A DNA stretch of 64,000 nucleotides, taken from Polaribacter glomeratus (GTDB lineage: Bacteria; Bacteroidota; Bacteroidia; Flavobacteriales; Flavobacteriaceae). This document shows, one piece after another, positions 8,281-18,033 of the stretch. A model generated the notes under the pieces. The model saw only the letters and a list, made by a program, of their open reading frames with translations. It was not told the origin of the DNA and did no database searches. Every line of letters begins with the position of its first letter. Within the stretch, counting starts at the first letter, position 1. The position numbers were made by a program, and so were the translations under genes. The DNA lies in NCBI RefSeq assembly GCF_002954665.1, contig NZ_MSCM01000001.1:2323893-2387892 (forward strand). The letters are read 5' to 3'.

Positions 8281-10761
8281 ATGAAAAAAATTTCGTTTTA
8301 TTTTTTATTAATTATCTTTTTTGTTTCATGTAATTCTACAAAACATGTAACCGAAGGCGAACACATGTTAAATGATAATTATATTTTTATAGACAGCATA
8401 AAAACAAAAGGTACAGATTTACAAAAATATATATTACAAAAACCAAATCCTCGTTTTTTAGGCTTACCAATTGCGTTATATTTTCATAATATTGGCAATC
8501 ATAACAAACCTAAAACACCCATAAAATGGGCTAAGAAAAATCCACGTTCTTACAATTTTATAAAAACTATTTTTTCTGAAAAGCAAAGTATAGCGTATGC
8601 TAATTCGTTTATAAAACTAAATAATAGGTTTTTAAAGAATAATGAACCCGAAATAATTAATGAGATAAAGGTAAATAGAACTGCAGATAATTTGTGGGCT
8701 TATTACAAAACGCAAGGGTATTTTAAATCTTCTGTAAATTCTCAAATTAATAAAGATTCCGTCAGCAAAAAAGCTTCCGTTGCCTATTATATTACTACAG
8801 GGAAAGCTACTGTTTTAGATTCTATTAAATTTAAAATAGATTCGCCAGTTTTAGATTCAATTTATAAAACAGCTAACATAGAAACTTTTTTAAAAACTGG
8901 AGAACAATATAAAGATGTAACCTTTAGAAATGAAGCAAATACTGTTGTTAAACTTTTTAGAAATAGTGGAATTTATCATTTTACAGAATCGGCTTTAGGT
9001 TTTTATGTAGATTCTACTAGAACAGATTACAAAACAAATGTAGAGTTTTTAATTTCTGGAGAACGGTTAATTGAAGAAGACGGCCTTTATGTAGAAAAAC
9101 CGTTTAAGGTTCATACCATAAAAGAAATTAATGTTATTACAGATTATTCATTTACAAAAAAAGGCGGATCGATTCAAGATTCTGTAGACTATAAAGGAAT
9201 TAAATTTTTAGCATACAACAAGTTAAGGTACAATCCTAAATACTTAGCACAGTCAATTTTCTTAAAACCAGAAGGTATTTATAAAGACACTTTAAGTAAT
9301 TTAACACGAACCCATTTAAAGTCTTTAAAGAATTTTAAATCATCTAATATTGTTTACTCCTCAATTCCGGGTACAGATGATGAGCTAAAAATGGATATTT
9401 TTTTAGCTCCTTTAGAAAAATTTACGCTAGGCTTAGAAACAGAATTAACGCACTCTAACATCAGAAATATTGGTACTTCTGCAAAATTTTCTATTACAAA
9501 TAGAAATACTTTTAAAGGTGCCGAACTGCTAAAAATGTCTCTTTTAGGTTCTTGGTTTAATTCAAATAATGGTCCAGGTTACGAAATTGGTGCAGATGTT
9601 TCATTAGAAGTACCTAGGTTTGTTGCTCCTTTTGGATTAAATAAATTAGTACCAAAAGAAATGTCGCCAAGAACATTATTCTCTGTAGGATCCAGTTTTC
9701 AGAAAAACATTGGGCTAGACAGACAAACATTTTCTTTTTTAACAGATTACAAATGGCAATTTAATCAAAAGAAAACGATACAATTAGAGGTTTTAAATAC
9801 ACAATATGTACAAAATTTAAATATTGGTAGCTTTTTTAATATCTATAAATCTGAATTTAGAAATCTGAACGCTGTTGCTAAAGTGTACTTTAATGATACC
9901 AACAAAATTTTGAGTTTGCCAAATGAAGCGTTAACTTTTATGAACACTGTTACAACCGATATCAATTTTAGAGCTAGTAATTCTGATGAGTTTAACACCG
10001 CAAAGAATATTTTAAATAGATATAATATAATTACATCCGACTTTTTAATTCCGGTGTTTGGCTACTCATATACCTACAATAACCAAACAACTTTTAAAGA
10101 CAGCGATTTTTCTTACTTTAAAGTTAGAATTGCAAATTCTGGAAATATTTTAGGATTACTATCTAAAAACAGAAATGAAAACAACAAAAAAACATTCTTA
10201 AACATTCCGTTAGCTCAATATTTTAAAACGGATATTGAATATAAAAAATTCTGGAATTTTGGAAATAACGCCGTTTTTGGAGTACGAACATTTTTGGGAG
10301 CTATTGTTACGTATGATAATTCTGATATTCCTTTTACTAAAAGTTATTTTGCAGGTGGATCCAATGATATTAGAGCATGGCAAACCTATGAACTTGGCCC
10401 AGGAAGTAGAAATACAGGTTTAGAATACAATACAGGTAGTTTTAAATTTTTATCAAGTGCAGAATATCGATTTGATGTTTTTAGCCGATTAAAAGGTGCT
10501 TTATTTGTTGATGCAGGAAATATTTGGGACATTTCTGGTTCTAGTTTGGTCGATGACAATTCGAGATTTAATGGTTTTAACTCTTTAAAAGACATTGCTA
10601 TTGGGTCTGGTTTTGGCGCAAGATTAGACTTTAGCTTTTTAATTTTACGTTTCGATATTGGTTTTAAAACCTATGAACCTTACTTAGATAGCAACAAATG
10701 GTTTAGAAATTATAATTTTTCGAACGCAGTTTATAATGTTGGTATTAACTACCCTTTCTAG
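8281..10761 (+). CDS. tamL: TamL-like BamA/TamA-family outer-membrane lipoprotein
   Basis: An 826-residue Omp85-superfamily protein. From ATG 8281 it has a lipoprotein signal ending VSCNS (Cys17), POTRA-like repeats over roughly residues 30-370, and a C-terminal 16-strand barrel domain. The barrel includes the conserved YFAGGSNDIRAW motif around residues 690-700 (VRGF/IRGF equivalent) and DAGNIWD. Lipidated TamA homologues (TamL) are known in Bacteroidota, where they work with TamB in envelope assembly. No tamB is adjacent here, so the pairing is inferred. Downstream is fba after a hairpin. Confidence 0.88.
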   Translation: MKKISFYFLLIIFFVSCNSTKHVTEGEHMLNDNYIFIDSIKTKGTDLQKYILQKPNPRFLGLPIALYFHNIGNHNKPKTPIKWAKKNPRSYNFIKTIFSEKQSIAYANSFIKLNNRFLKNNEPEIINEIKVNRTADNLWAYYKTQGYFKSSVNSQINKDSVSKKASVAYYITTGKATVLDSIKFKIDSPVLDSIYKTANIETFLKTGEQYKDVTFRNEANTVVKLFRNSGIYHFTESALGFYVDSTRTDYKTNVEFLISGERLIEEDGLYVEKPFKVHTIKEINVITDYSFTKKGGSIQDSVDYKGIKFLAYNKLRYNPKYLAQSIFLKPEGIYKDTLSNLTRTHLKSLKNFKSSNIVYSSIPGTDDELKMDIFLAPLEKFTLGLETELTHSNIRNIGTSAKFSITNRNTFKGAELLKMSLLGSWFNSNNGPGYEIGADVSLEVPRFVAPFGLNKLVPKEMSPRTLFSVGSSFQKNIGLDRQTFSFLTDYKWQFNQKKTIQLEVLNTQYVQNLNIGSFFNIYKSEFRNLNAVAKVYFNDTNKILSLPNEALTFMNTVTTDINFRASNSDEFNTAKNILNRYNIITSDFLIPVFGYSYTYNNQTTFKDSDFSYFKVRIANSGNILGLLSKNRNENNKKTFLNIPLAQYFKTDIEYKKFWNFGNNAVFGVRTFLGAIVTYDNSDIPFTKSYFAGGSNDIRAWQTYELGPGSRNTGLEYNTGSFKFLSSAEYRFDVFSRLKGALFVDAGNIWDISGSSLVDDNSRFNGFNSLKDIAIGSGFGARLDFSFLILRFDIGFKTYEPYLDSNKWFRNYNFSNAVYNVGINYPF

Positions 10762-10782
10762 TAAAATAAGTGCTAAAATTCT

Positions 10783-10804
10783 ATAACGTTTTCGTTATTT
10801 TATT
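10783..10804 (+). terminator. weak terminator after tamL
   Basis: Perfect 6-bp stem ATAACG / CGTTAT with a TTTT loop followed by TTTATT, 22 bases after the tamL stop. Confidence 0.5.
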
Positions 10805-10837
10805 ACCAATCAATATTCTTAAACTACTATTTTTTAG

Positions 10838-10845
10838 TACTTTTG
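10838..10845 (+). promoter_or_regulatory. -7 element upstream of fba
   Basis: TACTTTTG matches TAnnTTTG, 28 bases before the ATG. No clear TTG lies at the expected upstream distance, so only the -7 half is claimed. Confidence 0.5.
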
Positions 10846-10873
10846 ACATATATACATCCATAAAATACACAAA

Positions 10874-11941
10874 ATGAGTCATACTATAAAACCTGGAGTA
10901 GCAACAGGAAAAGAAGTTCAAGCAATTTTTAAATTAGCAAAAGAAAAAGGTTTTGCTTTACCAGCAGTAAACGTAGTAGGTTCTAACACTATTAATGGTG
11001 TTTTAGAAGCTGCTAGAGATTTAAATGCACCTGTAATTATACAGTTCTCAAATGGAGGAGCACAATTTAATGCAGGTAAAGGCTTATCAAACGAAAATCA
11101 AAAAGCCGCAATCGCTGGCGGAATTGCTGGTGCAAAACATATTCATGAATTAGCAGTTGCTTATGGCGTGCCTGTAATTTTACATACAGACCACTGTGCA
11201 AAAAGTTTATTACCCTGGATTGATGGTTTACTTGATGCTTCAGAAAAACATTTTGAAGAAACTGGCAAGCCTTTATATAGTTCTCACATGATTGATTTAT
11301 CGGAAGAACCAATTGAAGAGAATATAGAAATTTGTAAAGCATACTTAACTCGTATGAGTAAAATGGGTATGACGTTAGAAATTGAATTAGGTATTACCGG
11401 TGGTGAAGAAGATGGTGTTGATAATTCTGATGTAGATGCATCTAAATTATACACACAACCAGAAGAGGTTGCATATGCATATGAAGAGTTACTAAAAATT
11501 TCTCCTCAATTTACAATTGCTGCTGCTTTTGGAAACGTACATGGAGTTTACAAGCCAGGAAACGTAAAATTAACACCAAAAATTTTAAAAAATTCTCAAG
11601 AATATGTTTCTAAAAAGTACAACGTTCCTCATAATACAATTGATTTTGTGTTTCATGGAGGATCTGGTTCTACTTTAGAAGAAATTAGAGAAGCTATTGG
11701 TTATGGTGTTATTAAAATGAATATAGATACCGATTTACAATTTGCTTTTACAGAAGGAATTAGAGATTATATGCAAGGTAAAGCTCCTTATTTAGCAAAT
11801 CAAATTGGTAATCCTGATGGAGCAGAACAGCCTAATAAAAAATATTACGACCCAAGAAAATGGTTGCGTGAAGGTGAAGCAACTTTTATTACAAGATTAA
11901 AACAAGCATTTGCAGATTTAAATAATGTAGACACATTATAA
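10874..11941 (+). CDS. fbaA: class II fructose-bisphosphate aldolase
   Basis: A 355-residue metal-dependent aldolase that interconverts fructose-1,6-bisphosphate with glyceraldehyde-3-phosphate and dihydroxyacetone phosphate in glycolysis and gluconeogenesis. Zinc ligands are visible in HTDHCAK (about residue 109), in AAFGNVHGVY (about 217-226) and in the phosphate-binding VFHGGSGS (about 257-264); NIDTDLQ is the other substrate-binding block. Length and motifs fit the long class IIA type found in E. coli. It carries its own promoter motif and a strong terminator, so it is probably monocistronic. Confidence 0.97.
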   Translation: MSHTIKPGVATGKEVQAIFKLAKEKGFALPAVNVVGSNTINGVLEAARDLNAPVIIQFSNGGAQFNAGKGLSNENQKAAIAGGIAGAKHIHELAVAYGVPVILHTDHCAKSLLPWIDGLLDASEKHFEETGKPLYSSHMIDLSEEPIEENIEICKAYLTRMSKMGMTLEIELGITGGEEDGVDNSDVDASKLYTQPEEVAYAYEELLKISPQFTIAAAFGNVHGVYKPGNVKLTPKILKNSQEYVSKKYNVPHNTIDFVFHGGSGSTLEEIREAIGYGVIKMNIDTDLQFAFTEGIRDYMQGKAPYLANQIGNPDGAEQPNKKYYDPRKWLREGEATFITRLKQAFADLNNVDTL

Positions 11942-11962
11942 AATTTGTATACTAAACATTTA

Positions 11963-11997
11963 AAAGCATTTTGAAATATTTCAAGATGCTTTTTTTA
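11963..11997 (+). terminator. fba terminator
   Basis: Fourteen-base arms AAAGCATTTTGAAA / TTTCAAGATGCTTT (one G-U pair) with a 2-base loop and a following T run. Confidence 0.85.
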
Positions 11998-12061
11998 TGC
12001 TCAAAATTAGGGTACTTAAAAAGAATCCTATTAAGAAAATTTATAGTTCATAAAAATCTTT

Positions 12062-12069
12062 TACATTTG
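12062..12069 (+). promoter_or_regulatory. -7 element upstream of accD
   Basis: TACATTTG fits TAnnTTTG, about 63 bases before ATG 12133. No good upstream TTG is visible. Confidence 0.45.
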
Positions 12070-12132
12070 TAGACTGATTTTTATTTTTTTTTAAACACAA
12101 ATAACAAACATCAACAATAAAATAAACTAACT

Positions 12133-12993
12133 ATGAATGCTTGGTTTAAACGTAAAGACAAAGGAATTCAAACTCCTACAGAAGATAAAAAAGACACCCC
12201 AAAAGGACTTTGGTACAAAACTCCTAGTGGAAAAATTATTGACACAGAAGAGTTAAAAAAGAACCTATATGTAAGTCCAGAAGATGGATATCATGTAAGA
12301 ATTGGTAGTAAAGAATATTTCGAAATCTTTTTTGATAATAATAAATTTTTAGAATTAGATGCAAATCTAACTTCAAAAGATCCTTTAAAATTCGAAGACA
12401 CCAAAAAATATCCAGACAGATTAAAAGCTGCTCAAGAAAAAACAAAATTAAATGATGCTGTAAGAACCGCTGTTGGAAAATCTTTAGGAAAAGATATTGT
12501 AATTGCAGCAATGGATTTTGCTTTTATCGGTGGATCTATGGGTTCTGTAGTAGGTGAAAAGATTGCAAGAGCAATTAATTACGCTATCGAGCACAAAATT
12601 CCTTTTTTAATGGTTTCAAAATCTGGAGGAGCAAGAATGATGGAAGCATCACTCTCTTTAATGCAATTGGTAAAAACATCTGCAAAATTAGCACAATTAG
12701 CAGAAGTTAAAATACCTTATATCTCGTTGTGTACAGACCCTACAACGGGTGGTACAACAGCTTCTTATGCAATGCTAGGCGATATTAACATTGCAGAACC
12801 AAATGCATTAATTGCGTTTGCTGGCCCAAGAGTTGTAAAGGACACTACAGGTAAAGATTTACCCGAAGGATTTCAAAAATCAGAATTTGTCTTAGAACAC
12901 GGCTTCTTAGATGCAATTTACGAAAGAAAAGAATTAAAAAAACAAGTAAATTTATATATTGATTTAATTCAGAATATACCAATTAGAGCTTAA
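12133..12993 (+). CDS. accD: acetyl-CoA carboxylase carboxyltransferase beta subunit lacking zinc-ribbon cysteines
   Basis: AccD pairs with AccA to move the carboxyl group from carboxybiotin to acetyl-CoA, the first step of fatty-acid synthesis. The 286-residue protein has the crotonase-fold core: [14 protein letters not shown] (about 131-144), [11 protein letters not shown] (about 162-172) and [16 protein letters not shown]. The N-terminal zinc ribbon of the family (two Cys pairs in E. coli) is absent: the corresponding segments read WYKTPSGK (27-34) and YVSPEDGYH (46-54), with no Cys. I believe this is usual for Flavobacteriia rather than a defect. accA is not in this window. Confidence 0.96.
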   Translation: MNAWFKRKDKGIQTPTEDKKDTPKGLWYKTPSGKIIDTEELKKNLYVSPEDGYHVRIGSKEYFEIFFDNNKFLELDANLTSKDPLKFEDTKKYPDRLKAAQEKTKLNDAVRTAVGKSLGKDIVIAAMDFAFIGGSMGSVVGEKIARAINYAIEHKIPFLMVSKSGGARMMEASLSLMQLVKTSAKLAQLAEVKIPYISLCTDPTTGGTTASYAMLGDINIAEPNALIAFAGPRVVKDTTGKDLPEGFQKSEFVLEHGFLDAIYERKELKKQVNLYIDLIQNIPIRA

Positions 12994-13010
12994 TAAAAAA
13001 GCAATCCTTG

Positions 13011-13044
13011 TTGCGTTTCTATTCAAAAATTAATTATATATTTG
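13011..13044 (+). promoter_or_regulatory. promoter of rpsO
   Basis: TTG (13011-13013), 23 bases, TATATTTG (13037-13044), in the accD-rpsO gap. The -7 element is a perfect match; the spacing is slightly long. Confidence 0.6.
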
Positions 13045-13096
13045 CAGCTTCAATGAAAGCATTGATATACATAATAATCATTTAAATAATATTGGC

Positions 13097-13366
13097 ATGT
13101 ACTTAACAAAAGAAGTAAAAGAAAGCATCTTCGAAAAGCACGGTAAAGGTAAAAACGATACTGGTACTTCAGAAGGACAAATTGCGTTATTCACACACAG
13201 AATTAACCATTTAACTGAGCATTTAAAAAGAAATCGTAAAGATTTTAATACAGAGCGTTCGTTAGTAATGATGGTAGGTAAGCGTAGAAGATTATTAGAT
13301 TATCTTAAGAAATCTGAAATCAATAGATATCGTGCAATTATTCTAGAATTAGGAATTAGAAAGTAA
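13097..13366 (+). CDS. rpsO: 30S ribosomal protein S15
   Basis: An 89-residue primary 16S rRNA-binding protein of the small subunit. The conserved S15 blocks GTSEGQIALFTHRINHLTEHL and a basic RSLVMMVGKRRRLLDYL region are both present, and length is exactly that of the family. It stands upstream of pnp, the common bacterial rpsO-pnp order, but here a terminator and a separate promoter lie between them, so the two can be transcribed independently. Confidence 0.98.
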   Translation: MYLTKEVKESIFEKHGKGKNDTGTSEGQIALFTHRINHLTEHLKRNRKDFNTERSLVMMVGKRRRLLDYLKKSEINRYRAIILELGIRK

Positions 13367-13378
13367 TTCTCACAAAAA

Positions 13379-13410
13379 AAAGAGGCTCTATAAACGTGCC
13401 TCTTTTTTTT
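13379..13410 (+). terminator. rpsO terminator
   Basis: Stem AAAGAGGC / GCCTCTTT with an 11-base loop and a run of eight T residues. Confidence 0.85.
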
Positions 13411-13420
13411 ATGATAAATT

Positions 13421-13453
13421 TTTGCAGCTTTTAGCTACAAAACATTAAATTTG
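13421..13453 (+). promoter_or_regulatory. promoter of pnp
   Basis: TTTG (13421-13424), 21 bases, TAAATTTG (13446-13453), an excellent consensus match. It implies a leader of about 155 bases before pnp. Confidence 0.75.
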
Positions 13454-13525
13454 TATTTCTCGTTAAAATGAGAATTAAAAAAAGTATTTGATTCTGTCTA
13501 ACTCACAGAAACTTAATAAAAAAAT

Positions 13526-13548
13526 CAAGAATCTTAACAAAATTCTTG
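13526..13548 (+). promoter_or_regulatory. hairpin in the pnp leader
   Basis: Inverted repeat CAAGAAT / ATTCTTG with a 9-base loop, followed by an unstructured CAA-repeat stretch (about 13560-13590) before ATG 13616. PNPase genes in other bacteria are autoregulated through leader hairpins; here that role is inference. Confidence 0.4.
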
Positions 13549-13615
13549 TATTTCCATTGCAACAACAAACAACAACGCAACAACAAACAAATTAAAAATT
13601 TAGAATTAAAATTTT

Positions 13616-15868
13616 ATGATTCCAAAAGTATTTAGAGAGGTTATAGACCTTGGAGATGGAAGAGAAATTTCTATCGAAACAGGTAAATTAGCAAAACAAG
13701 CTCATGGTAGTGTTGTTGTGCAATCAGGAAAATGTATGATGTTGTGTACAGTTGTTTCCAATTACGAACAAAAAGATCTTGGTTTTTTACCATTAACGGT
13801 AGATTATAGAGAAAAATTTGCAGCTGCAGGTCGTTATCCAGGTGGTTTCTTCAAAAGAGAAGCAAGACCAAGCGACGGCGAAGTATTAACAATGCGTTTA
13901 GTAGACCGTGTTTTACGTCCGTTATTCCCAAAAGATTATACCGCAGAAACGCAAGTGATGATTCAGTTAATGTCTCATGACGAAGATGTGATGCCAGATG
14001 CAATGGCAGGTTTAGCAGCATCAGCAGCGATTCAATTATCAGATTTTCCATTTGAATGTGCAATCTCTGAAGCAAGAGTTGGTCGTATCAACGGTCAGTT
14101 TATCATCAACCCAACAAGAGCACAATTAGCAGAATCTGACATCGATATGATGATTGGCGCTTCTGCAGATTCTGTAATGATGGTTGAAGGTGAAATGGAT
14201 GAAATTTCTGAAGAAGAAATGGCAGACGCAATTAAGTTTGCACACGAAGCTATTAAGATTCAATGTGCTGCTCAATTAAGATTAGCAGAAGCATTCGGAA
14301 AGAAACCAGTTCGTGAATACGAAGCTGCAAGAGAAGATAAAGAGTTAGAGAAAAAGGTTCATGATATGGCATACGATAAAGTATATGCTATCGCAGAAGC
14401 TGGATCTGCTAAACATGAAAGAAGTGCTGCATTTAAAGAAATAAAAGAAGCTATCAAAGCAACTTTTTCTGAAGAAGAATTAGCAGATTATGGTGGTTTA
14501 GTTTCTGATTATTATCGCAAAGCAGAAAAAGCAGCGATTAGAGATTTAACCTTAAACGTAGGATTGCGTTTAGATGGTCGTAAAACAGATGAAATTAGAC
14601 CAATTTGGTCAGAAGTAGATTATTTACCATCAGTTCATGGTTCTGCAATCTTTACTCGTGGAGAAACGCAAGCTTTAGCTACCGTTACTCTAGGAACGTC
14701 AAGAGATGCAAACAAAATAGATATGCCTTCTTATGAAGGTGAAGAAAATTTCTATTTACATTATAACTTCCCTCCATTTTGTACAGGTGAAGCTAGACCA
14801 ATTCGTGGAACATCTCGTAGAGAAGTTGGACATGGTAATTTAGCACAACGTGGTTTAAAAGGAATGATTCCTGCAGATTGCCCTTATACAGTAAGAGTAG
14901 TTTCTGAAGTTTTAGAATCTAACGGTTCTTCTTCTATGGCAACTGTTTGTGCTGGTACAATGGCATTAATGGATGCAGGTGTTCAAATGATTAGACCCGT
15001 TTCTGGTATTGCAATGGGATTAATTTCTGATGCTGTATCTGGAAAATATGCTGTATTATCTGATATTTTAGGTGATGAAGATCACTTAGGAGACATGGAT
15101 TTTAAAGTAACAGGTACTTCTGAAGGAATTACTGCTTGTCAAATGGATATTAAAGTAAAAGGTTTAAGCTACGAAATTTTAGTAAATGCACTAAAACAAG
15201 CTCGCGAAGGTCGTTTACATATTTTAGGAAAAATAACTGAAACTATTGCTTCTGCAAACCCAGAAGTAAAAGCACATGCTCCTAAAATGATTAACAGAAG
15301 AATTCCTAACGAACTAATCGGTGCATTTATTGGACCAGGTGGTAAACATATTCAAGAATTACAGAAAGAAACAGGAACTACAATTGTAATTACTGAAGAT
15401 GCTGTAACTGAAGAAGGAATTATTGAAATCTTAGGAACAAGTCCAGAAGGAATTGAAAAAGTTATTGCTCGTATAGAATCAATGATGTTTAAACCAGTAG
15501 TTGGTAACGTGTACGAAGTAAAAGTGATTAAAATGTTAGATTTTGGTGCAGTTGTAGAATATATTGAAGCTCCAGGAAACGAAGTTTTATTACACGTAAG
15601 CGAATTAGCTTGGGAAAGAACAGACAATGTTTCTGACGTAGTGAAAATGGGAGAAATCTTAGATGTAAAATATTTTGGATTAGACCCAAGAACTCGTAAA
15701 GAAAAAGTTTCGAGAAAAGCTATTTTACCAAAACCAGAAGGGTATGTTGCAAGACCGCCAAGAGATGACAAACGTAGCAGTAGTCCTCGTGATAGCAGAG
15801 GTAGAGATAGTCGCGGACGTGATGATAGAAAACCAAGAGAACCGAGAGAACCAAGAAAAGAAGAATAA
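13616..15868 (+). CDS. pnp: polyribonucleotide nucleotidyltransferase (PNPase)
   Basis: A 750-residue phosphorolytic 3'-5' exoribonuclease of the RNA degradation machinery. Two RNase PH domains are present: the first contains [19 protein letters not shown], the second [16 protein letters not shown] and the catalytic-core [16 protein letters not shown]. Between them is the all-helical linker. The KH domain ([15 protein letters not shown]) and an S1 RNA-binding domain ([19 protein letters not shown]) follow, and the C-terminus is an Arg/Asp/Ser-rich basic tail (about 715-750), possibly for RNA or partner binding. A perfect palindromic terminator follows. Confidence 0.98.
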   Translation: MIPKVFREVIDLGDGREISIETGKLAKQAHGSVVVQSGKCMMLCTVVSNYEQKDLGFLPLTVDYREKFAAAGRYPGGFFKREARPSDGEVLTMRLVDRVLRPLFPKDYTAETQVMIQLMSHDEDVMPDAMAGLAASAAIQLSDFPFECAISEARVGRINGQFIINPTRAQLAESDIDMMIGASADSVMMVEGEMDEISEEEMADAIKFAHEAIKIQCAAQLRLAEAFGKKPVREYEAAREDKELEKKVHDMAYDKVYAIAEAGSAKHERSAAFKEIKEAIKATFSEEELADYGGLVSDYYRKAEKAAIRDLTLNVGLRLDGRKTDEIRPIWSEVDYLPSVHGSAIFTRGETQALATVTLGTSRDANKIDMPSYEGEENFYLHYNFPPFCTGEARPIRGTSRREVGHGNLAQRGLKGMIPADCPYTVRVVSEVLESNGSSSMATVCAGTMALMDAGVQMIRPVSGIAMGLISDAVSGKYAVLSDILGDEDHLGDMDFKVTGTSEGITACQMDIKVKGLSYEILVNALKQAREGRLHILGKITETIASANPEVKAHAPKMINRRIPNELIGAFIGPGGKHIQELQKETGTTIVITEDAVTEEGIIEILGTSPEGIEKVIARIESMMFKPVVGNVYEVKVIKMLDFGAVVEYIEAPGNEVLLHVSELAWERTDNVSDVVKMGEILDVKYFGLDPRTRKEKVSRKAILPKPEGYVARPPRDDKRSSSPRDSRGRDSRGRDDRKPREPREPRKEE

Positions 15869-15893
15869 ATTCTTGATATTTAAATAATTTATA

Positions 15894-15925
15894 AAAAGGC
15901 TGTCTTTAAAGACAGCCTTTTTTAT
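15894..15925 (+). terminator. pnp terminator
   Basis: Perfect palindrome with arms AAAGGCTGTCTTT / AAAGACAGCCTTT followed by T residues. Confidence 0.9.
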
Positions 15926-16081
15926 TTTAAAGCAATTTTAGACATATCAATCTGAGCAAACTTATAAATACTACTTTTATAACTTTACAAAAAATAGCAA
16001 GTTACTATTAAGAGAAATACTCAAAGTATAAATCTAATGCAAAAGTCTAAAAAAATATTTCATCAAATAGTTTCAGTTTAG

Positions 16082-16089
16082 TAACTTTG
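16082..16089 (+). promoter_or_regulatory. -7 element upstream of the small membrane protein gene
   Basis: TAACTTTG matches TAnnTTTG and lies 38 bases before ATG 16127. No upstream TTG at the correct spacing. Confidence 0.45.
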
Positions 16090-16126
16090 TTCAATATTAA
16101 AAATAACTTTTTAGCCTTACTTCTAA

Positions 16127-16612
16127 ATGATAGCAACTCCTCTTTTAATTATTTTTTTACTTATTGTATTCATTGTATTATGGCTGTTTGTCAAAACTAT
16201 AGATGATCGTAAATGGCTCACTCTTTTAGTAAGTATTATTCTTACACCTGTAATCTATTTTTACTTGTTTTATCCTTTGTTAAACATTTTTAGCAATTAT
16301 CATCACGAAAAATACTTTGAAGCTACTGCATGGAAAGAAAAACCTACTTTACGTTTCGAAATGAGCAACCAAATTATCGATAAACAATTGTTTAAAGGTA
16401 AAACTAAAAGTGAAGTTCAGAAATCATTAGGAACAAGCGAATGGTATGGCTGGGATGATAGTATCAAAGCAAATTCTCCTGAAAAATGGAACTACAACTT
16501 AGGTTTTAAGCCTGGTGCATTTAATACACAACAAGAATGTTTGGAATTAATATTCAAAAATGACACCGTTGTAAAAAGCCACCAATATCAAATGGAAAAT
16601 TTAGATTACTAG
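16127..16612 (+). CDS. small membrane protein with SmpA/BamE-like periplasmic domain
   Basis: A 161-residue protein with two N-terminal membrane segments (about 3-23 and 30-55) and a soluble remainder. The pattern LFKGKTKSEVQKSLGTSEWYGW, then WNYNLG..., then LELIFKNDTVV resembles the short alpha/beta fold of SmpA/OmlA (BamE)-type domains, whose signature is G.T..EV...LG followed by W.Y.LG and a strand with F.ND.V. The BamE relation is inference from the pattern; I do not recognise a specific gene. It stands alone with its own promoter motif. Confidence 0.7.
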   Translation: MIATPLLIIFLLIVFIVLWLFVKTIDDRKWLTLLVSIILTPVIYFYLFYPLLNIFSNYHHEKYFEATAWKEKPTLRFEMSNQIIDKQLFKGKTKSEVQKSLGTSEWYGWDDSIKANSPEKWNYNLGFKPGAFNTQQECLELIFKNDTVVKSHQYQMENLDY

Positions 16613-16904
16613 AAATATAAGACATAAACGTTCGTTTTTTCTATCAAGAAAATAACCATAAAACAAATATCGATACAATTTAATAGCATTAATTTACTAC
16701 TAGTTTTAGAAGTTTCTAATTTTAAACCTTTACAAAGCATCTTTATTATTTTACTTTAACTATTGATATACATGCTATTATTTTTAAAAATAGCTTACTT
16801 TATTATTGTAAAAAAGATAAGTATATGTCCATCAATTAATTTCTATTAATTTTATGAAACCATAGTAATAATTAGAATCCTTTTATTTTCTTTGCATCAC
16901 TTAT
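16613..16904. other. AT-rich intergenic region
   Basis: No gene seen. A weak A/T hairpin (GCTATT 16774-16779 with AATAGC 16789-16794) may end the preceding transcript. A 25-codon open frame starting inside it looks like chance. Confidence 0.4.
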
Positions 16905-18029
16905 ATGAAAATTCAACGTATCACATATTTATCTTTAGGAACAAATCAAGGAAATAAACTTGAAAATCTACAAAATGCGATTAATTCAATTGCTGATAAA
17001 GTAGGTGATATTCAAAAAGTATCCTCTGTTTATAAAACTGCTTCTTGGGGTTTTGCTAGCGACGATTTTTTGAATATCTGTTTACAAGTTACAACTTATC
17101 ATGCTCCTGAAAAACTAATTAGCACTCTTTTACATATCGAAGCTGAACTTGGTAGAGAACGAAAAGATTCGAAAGAATATGTGGATAGAAATATTGATAT
17201 AGATATTCTTTTGTTTGACGATGAAATTATATTTTCTAGAACGCTAACCGTTCCGCATCCAAAGATGTTAGAACGTAAATTTGTTTTAGTTCCTTTGGCA
17301 GAAATTGCGGGTTCTACTTTTCATCCAATTGAGAAAAAGCAGCTTACTGTTTGTTTAAAAAATTGTGATGACTCTTCTGAAATCACTGTGATTGAAGAAA
17401 AATTAAAAAGACCAATTCCGATATCAGAAAAGTATAATTACATCGCTATTGAAGGCAATATTGGCGCAGGAAAAACTTCCTTAGCCAAAATGATGTCTGA
17501 TGAATTTAACGCAAAAATTATTTTAGAACGTTTTGCTGACAATCCTTTTCTTCCAAAATTTTACGAAGATAAAGAGCGCTTTGCGTTTCCTTTAGAAATG
17601 AGCTTTTTAGCAGATAGATATCAACAATTATCAGATGATTTAGCACAATTAGACTTATTCAAAAATTTAATTGTTTCTGATTACTACATCTTTAAATCGT
17701 TGATTTTTGCACAAATTACTTTGCAAAAAGATGAGTATGTTTTGTATAGAAAAATGTTTGACTTAATGTACAAAGAAATTACAAAACCAGATTTGTATGT
17801 GTATTTATATCAGAATACAGATCGCCTTTTGCAGAACATCAAAAAACGTGGCAGAGATTATGAGCAAAATATTGAGGCAGATTATTTGCAAAAAATCCAT
17901 GATGGGTACAAACAATTTATAAGTACCCAACAAGATTTAAATGTTTTGGTTATCGATGTTTCAGAAATTGATTTTGTTGATAATGATGATGATTATAAGT
18001 ATATCATCAACAAAATTAAAAACGTTTAA
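16905..18029 (+). CDS. folK: bifunctional HPPK (FolK) - deoxynucleoside kinase fusion
   Basis: A 374-residue two-domain protein. Residues 1-~160 are 6-hydroxymethyl-7,8-dihydropterin pyrophosphokinase of folate synthesis: YLSLGTNQGN near the start, the ELGRER...RNIDIDILLFDD block with catalytic Asp residues, and PHPKMLERKFVLVPL. Residues ~178-374 are a deoxynucleoside kinase of the dCK/dGK type: P-loop GNIGAGKTS at 184-192, ERFADNPFL, and the Arg-rich KKRGRDYEQ lid region. It would phosphorylate deoxynucleosides for salvage. HPPK-dNK fusions are known in Bacteroidota. No stop or internal start separates the domains, so the fusion is real. Confidence 0.95.
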   Translation: MKIQRITYLSLGTNQGNKLENLQNAINSIADKVGDIQKVSSVYKTASWGFASDDFLNICLQVTTYHAPEKLISTLLHIEAELGRERKDSKEYVDRNIDIDILLFDDEIIFSRTLTVPHPKMLERKFVLVPLAEIAGSTFHPIEKKQLTVCLKNCDDSSEITVIEEKLKRPIPISEKYNYIAIEGNIGAGKTSLAKMMSDEFNAKIILERFADNPFLPKFYEDKERFAFPLEMSFLADRYQQLSDDLAQLDLFKNLIVSDYYIFKSLIFAQITLQKDEYVLYRKMFDLMYKEITKPDLYVYLYQNTDRLLQNIKKRGRDYEQNIEADYLQKIHDGYKQFISTQQDLNVLVIDVSEIDFVDNDDDYKYIINKIKNV

Positions 18030-18033
18030 ACCG

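Noticed and set aside
11990-12080. 28-codon frame after fba
   Set aside because: Begins inside the terminator hairpin and overlaps the accD promoter element.
16772-16852. 25-codon frame in the gap before folK
   Set aside because: It starts inside a hairpin, is Ile/Lys/Phe-rich like translated spacer, and has no promoter motif.
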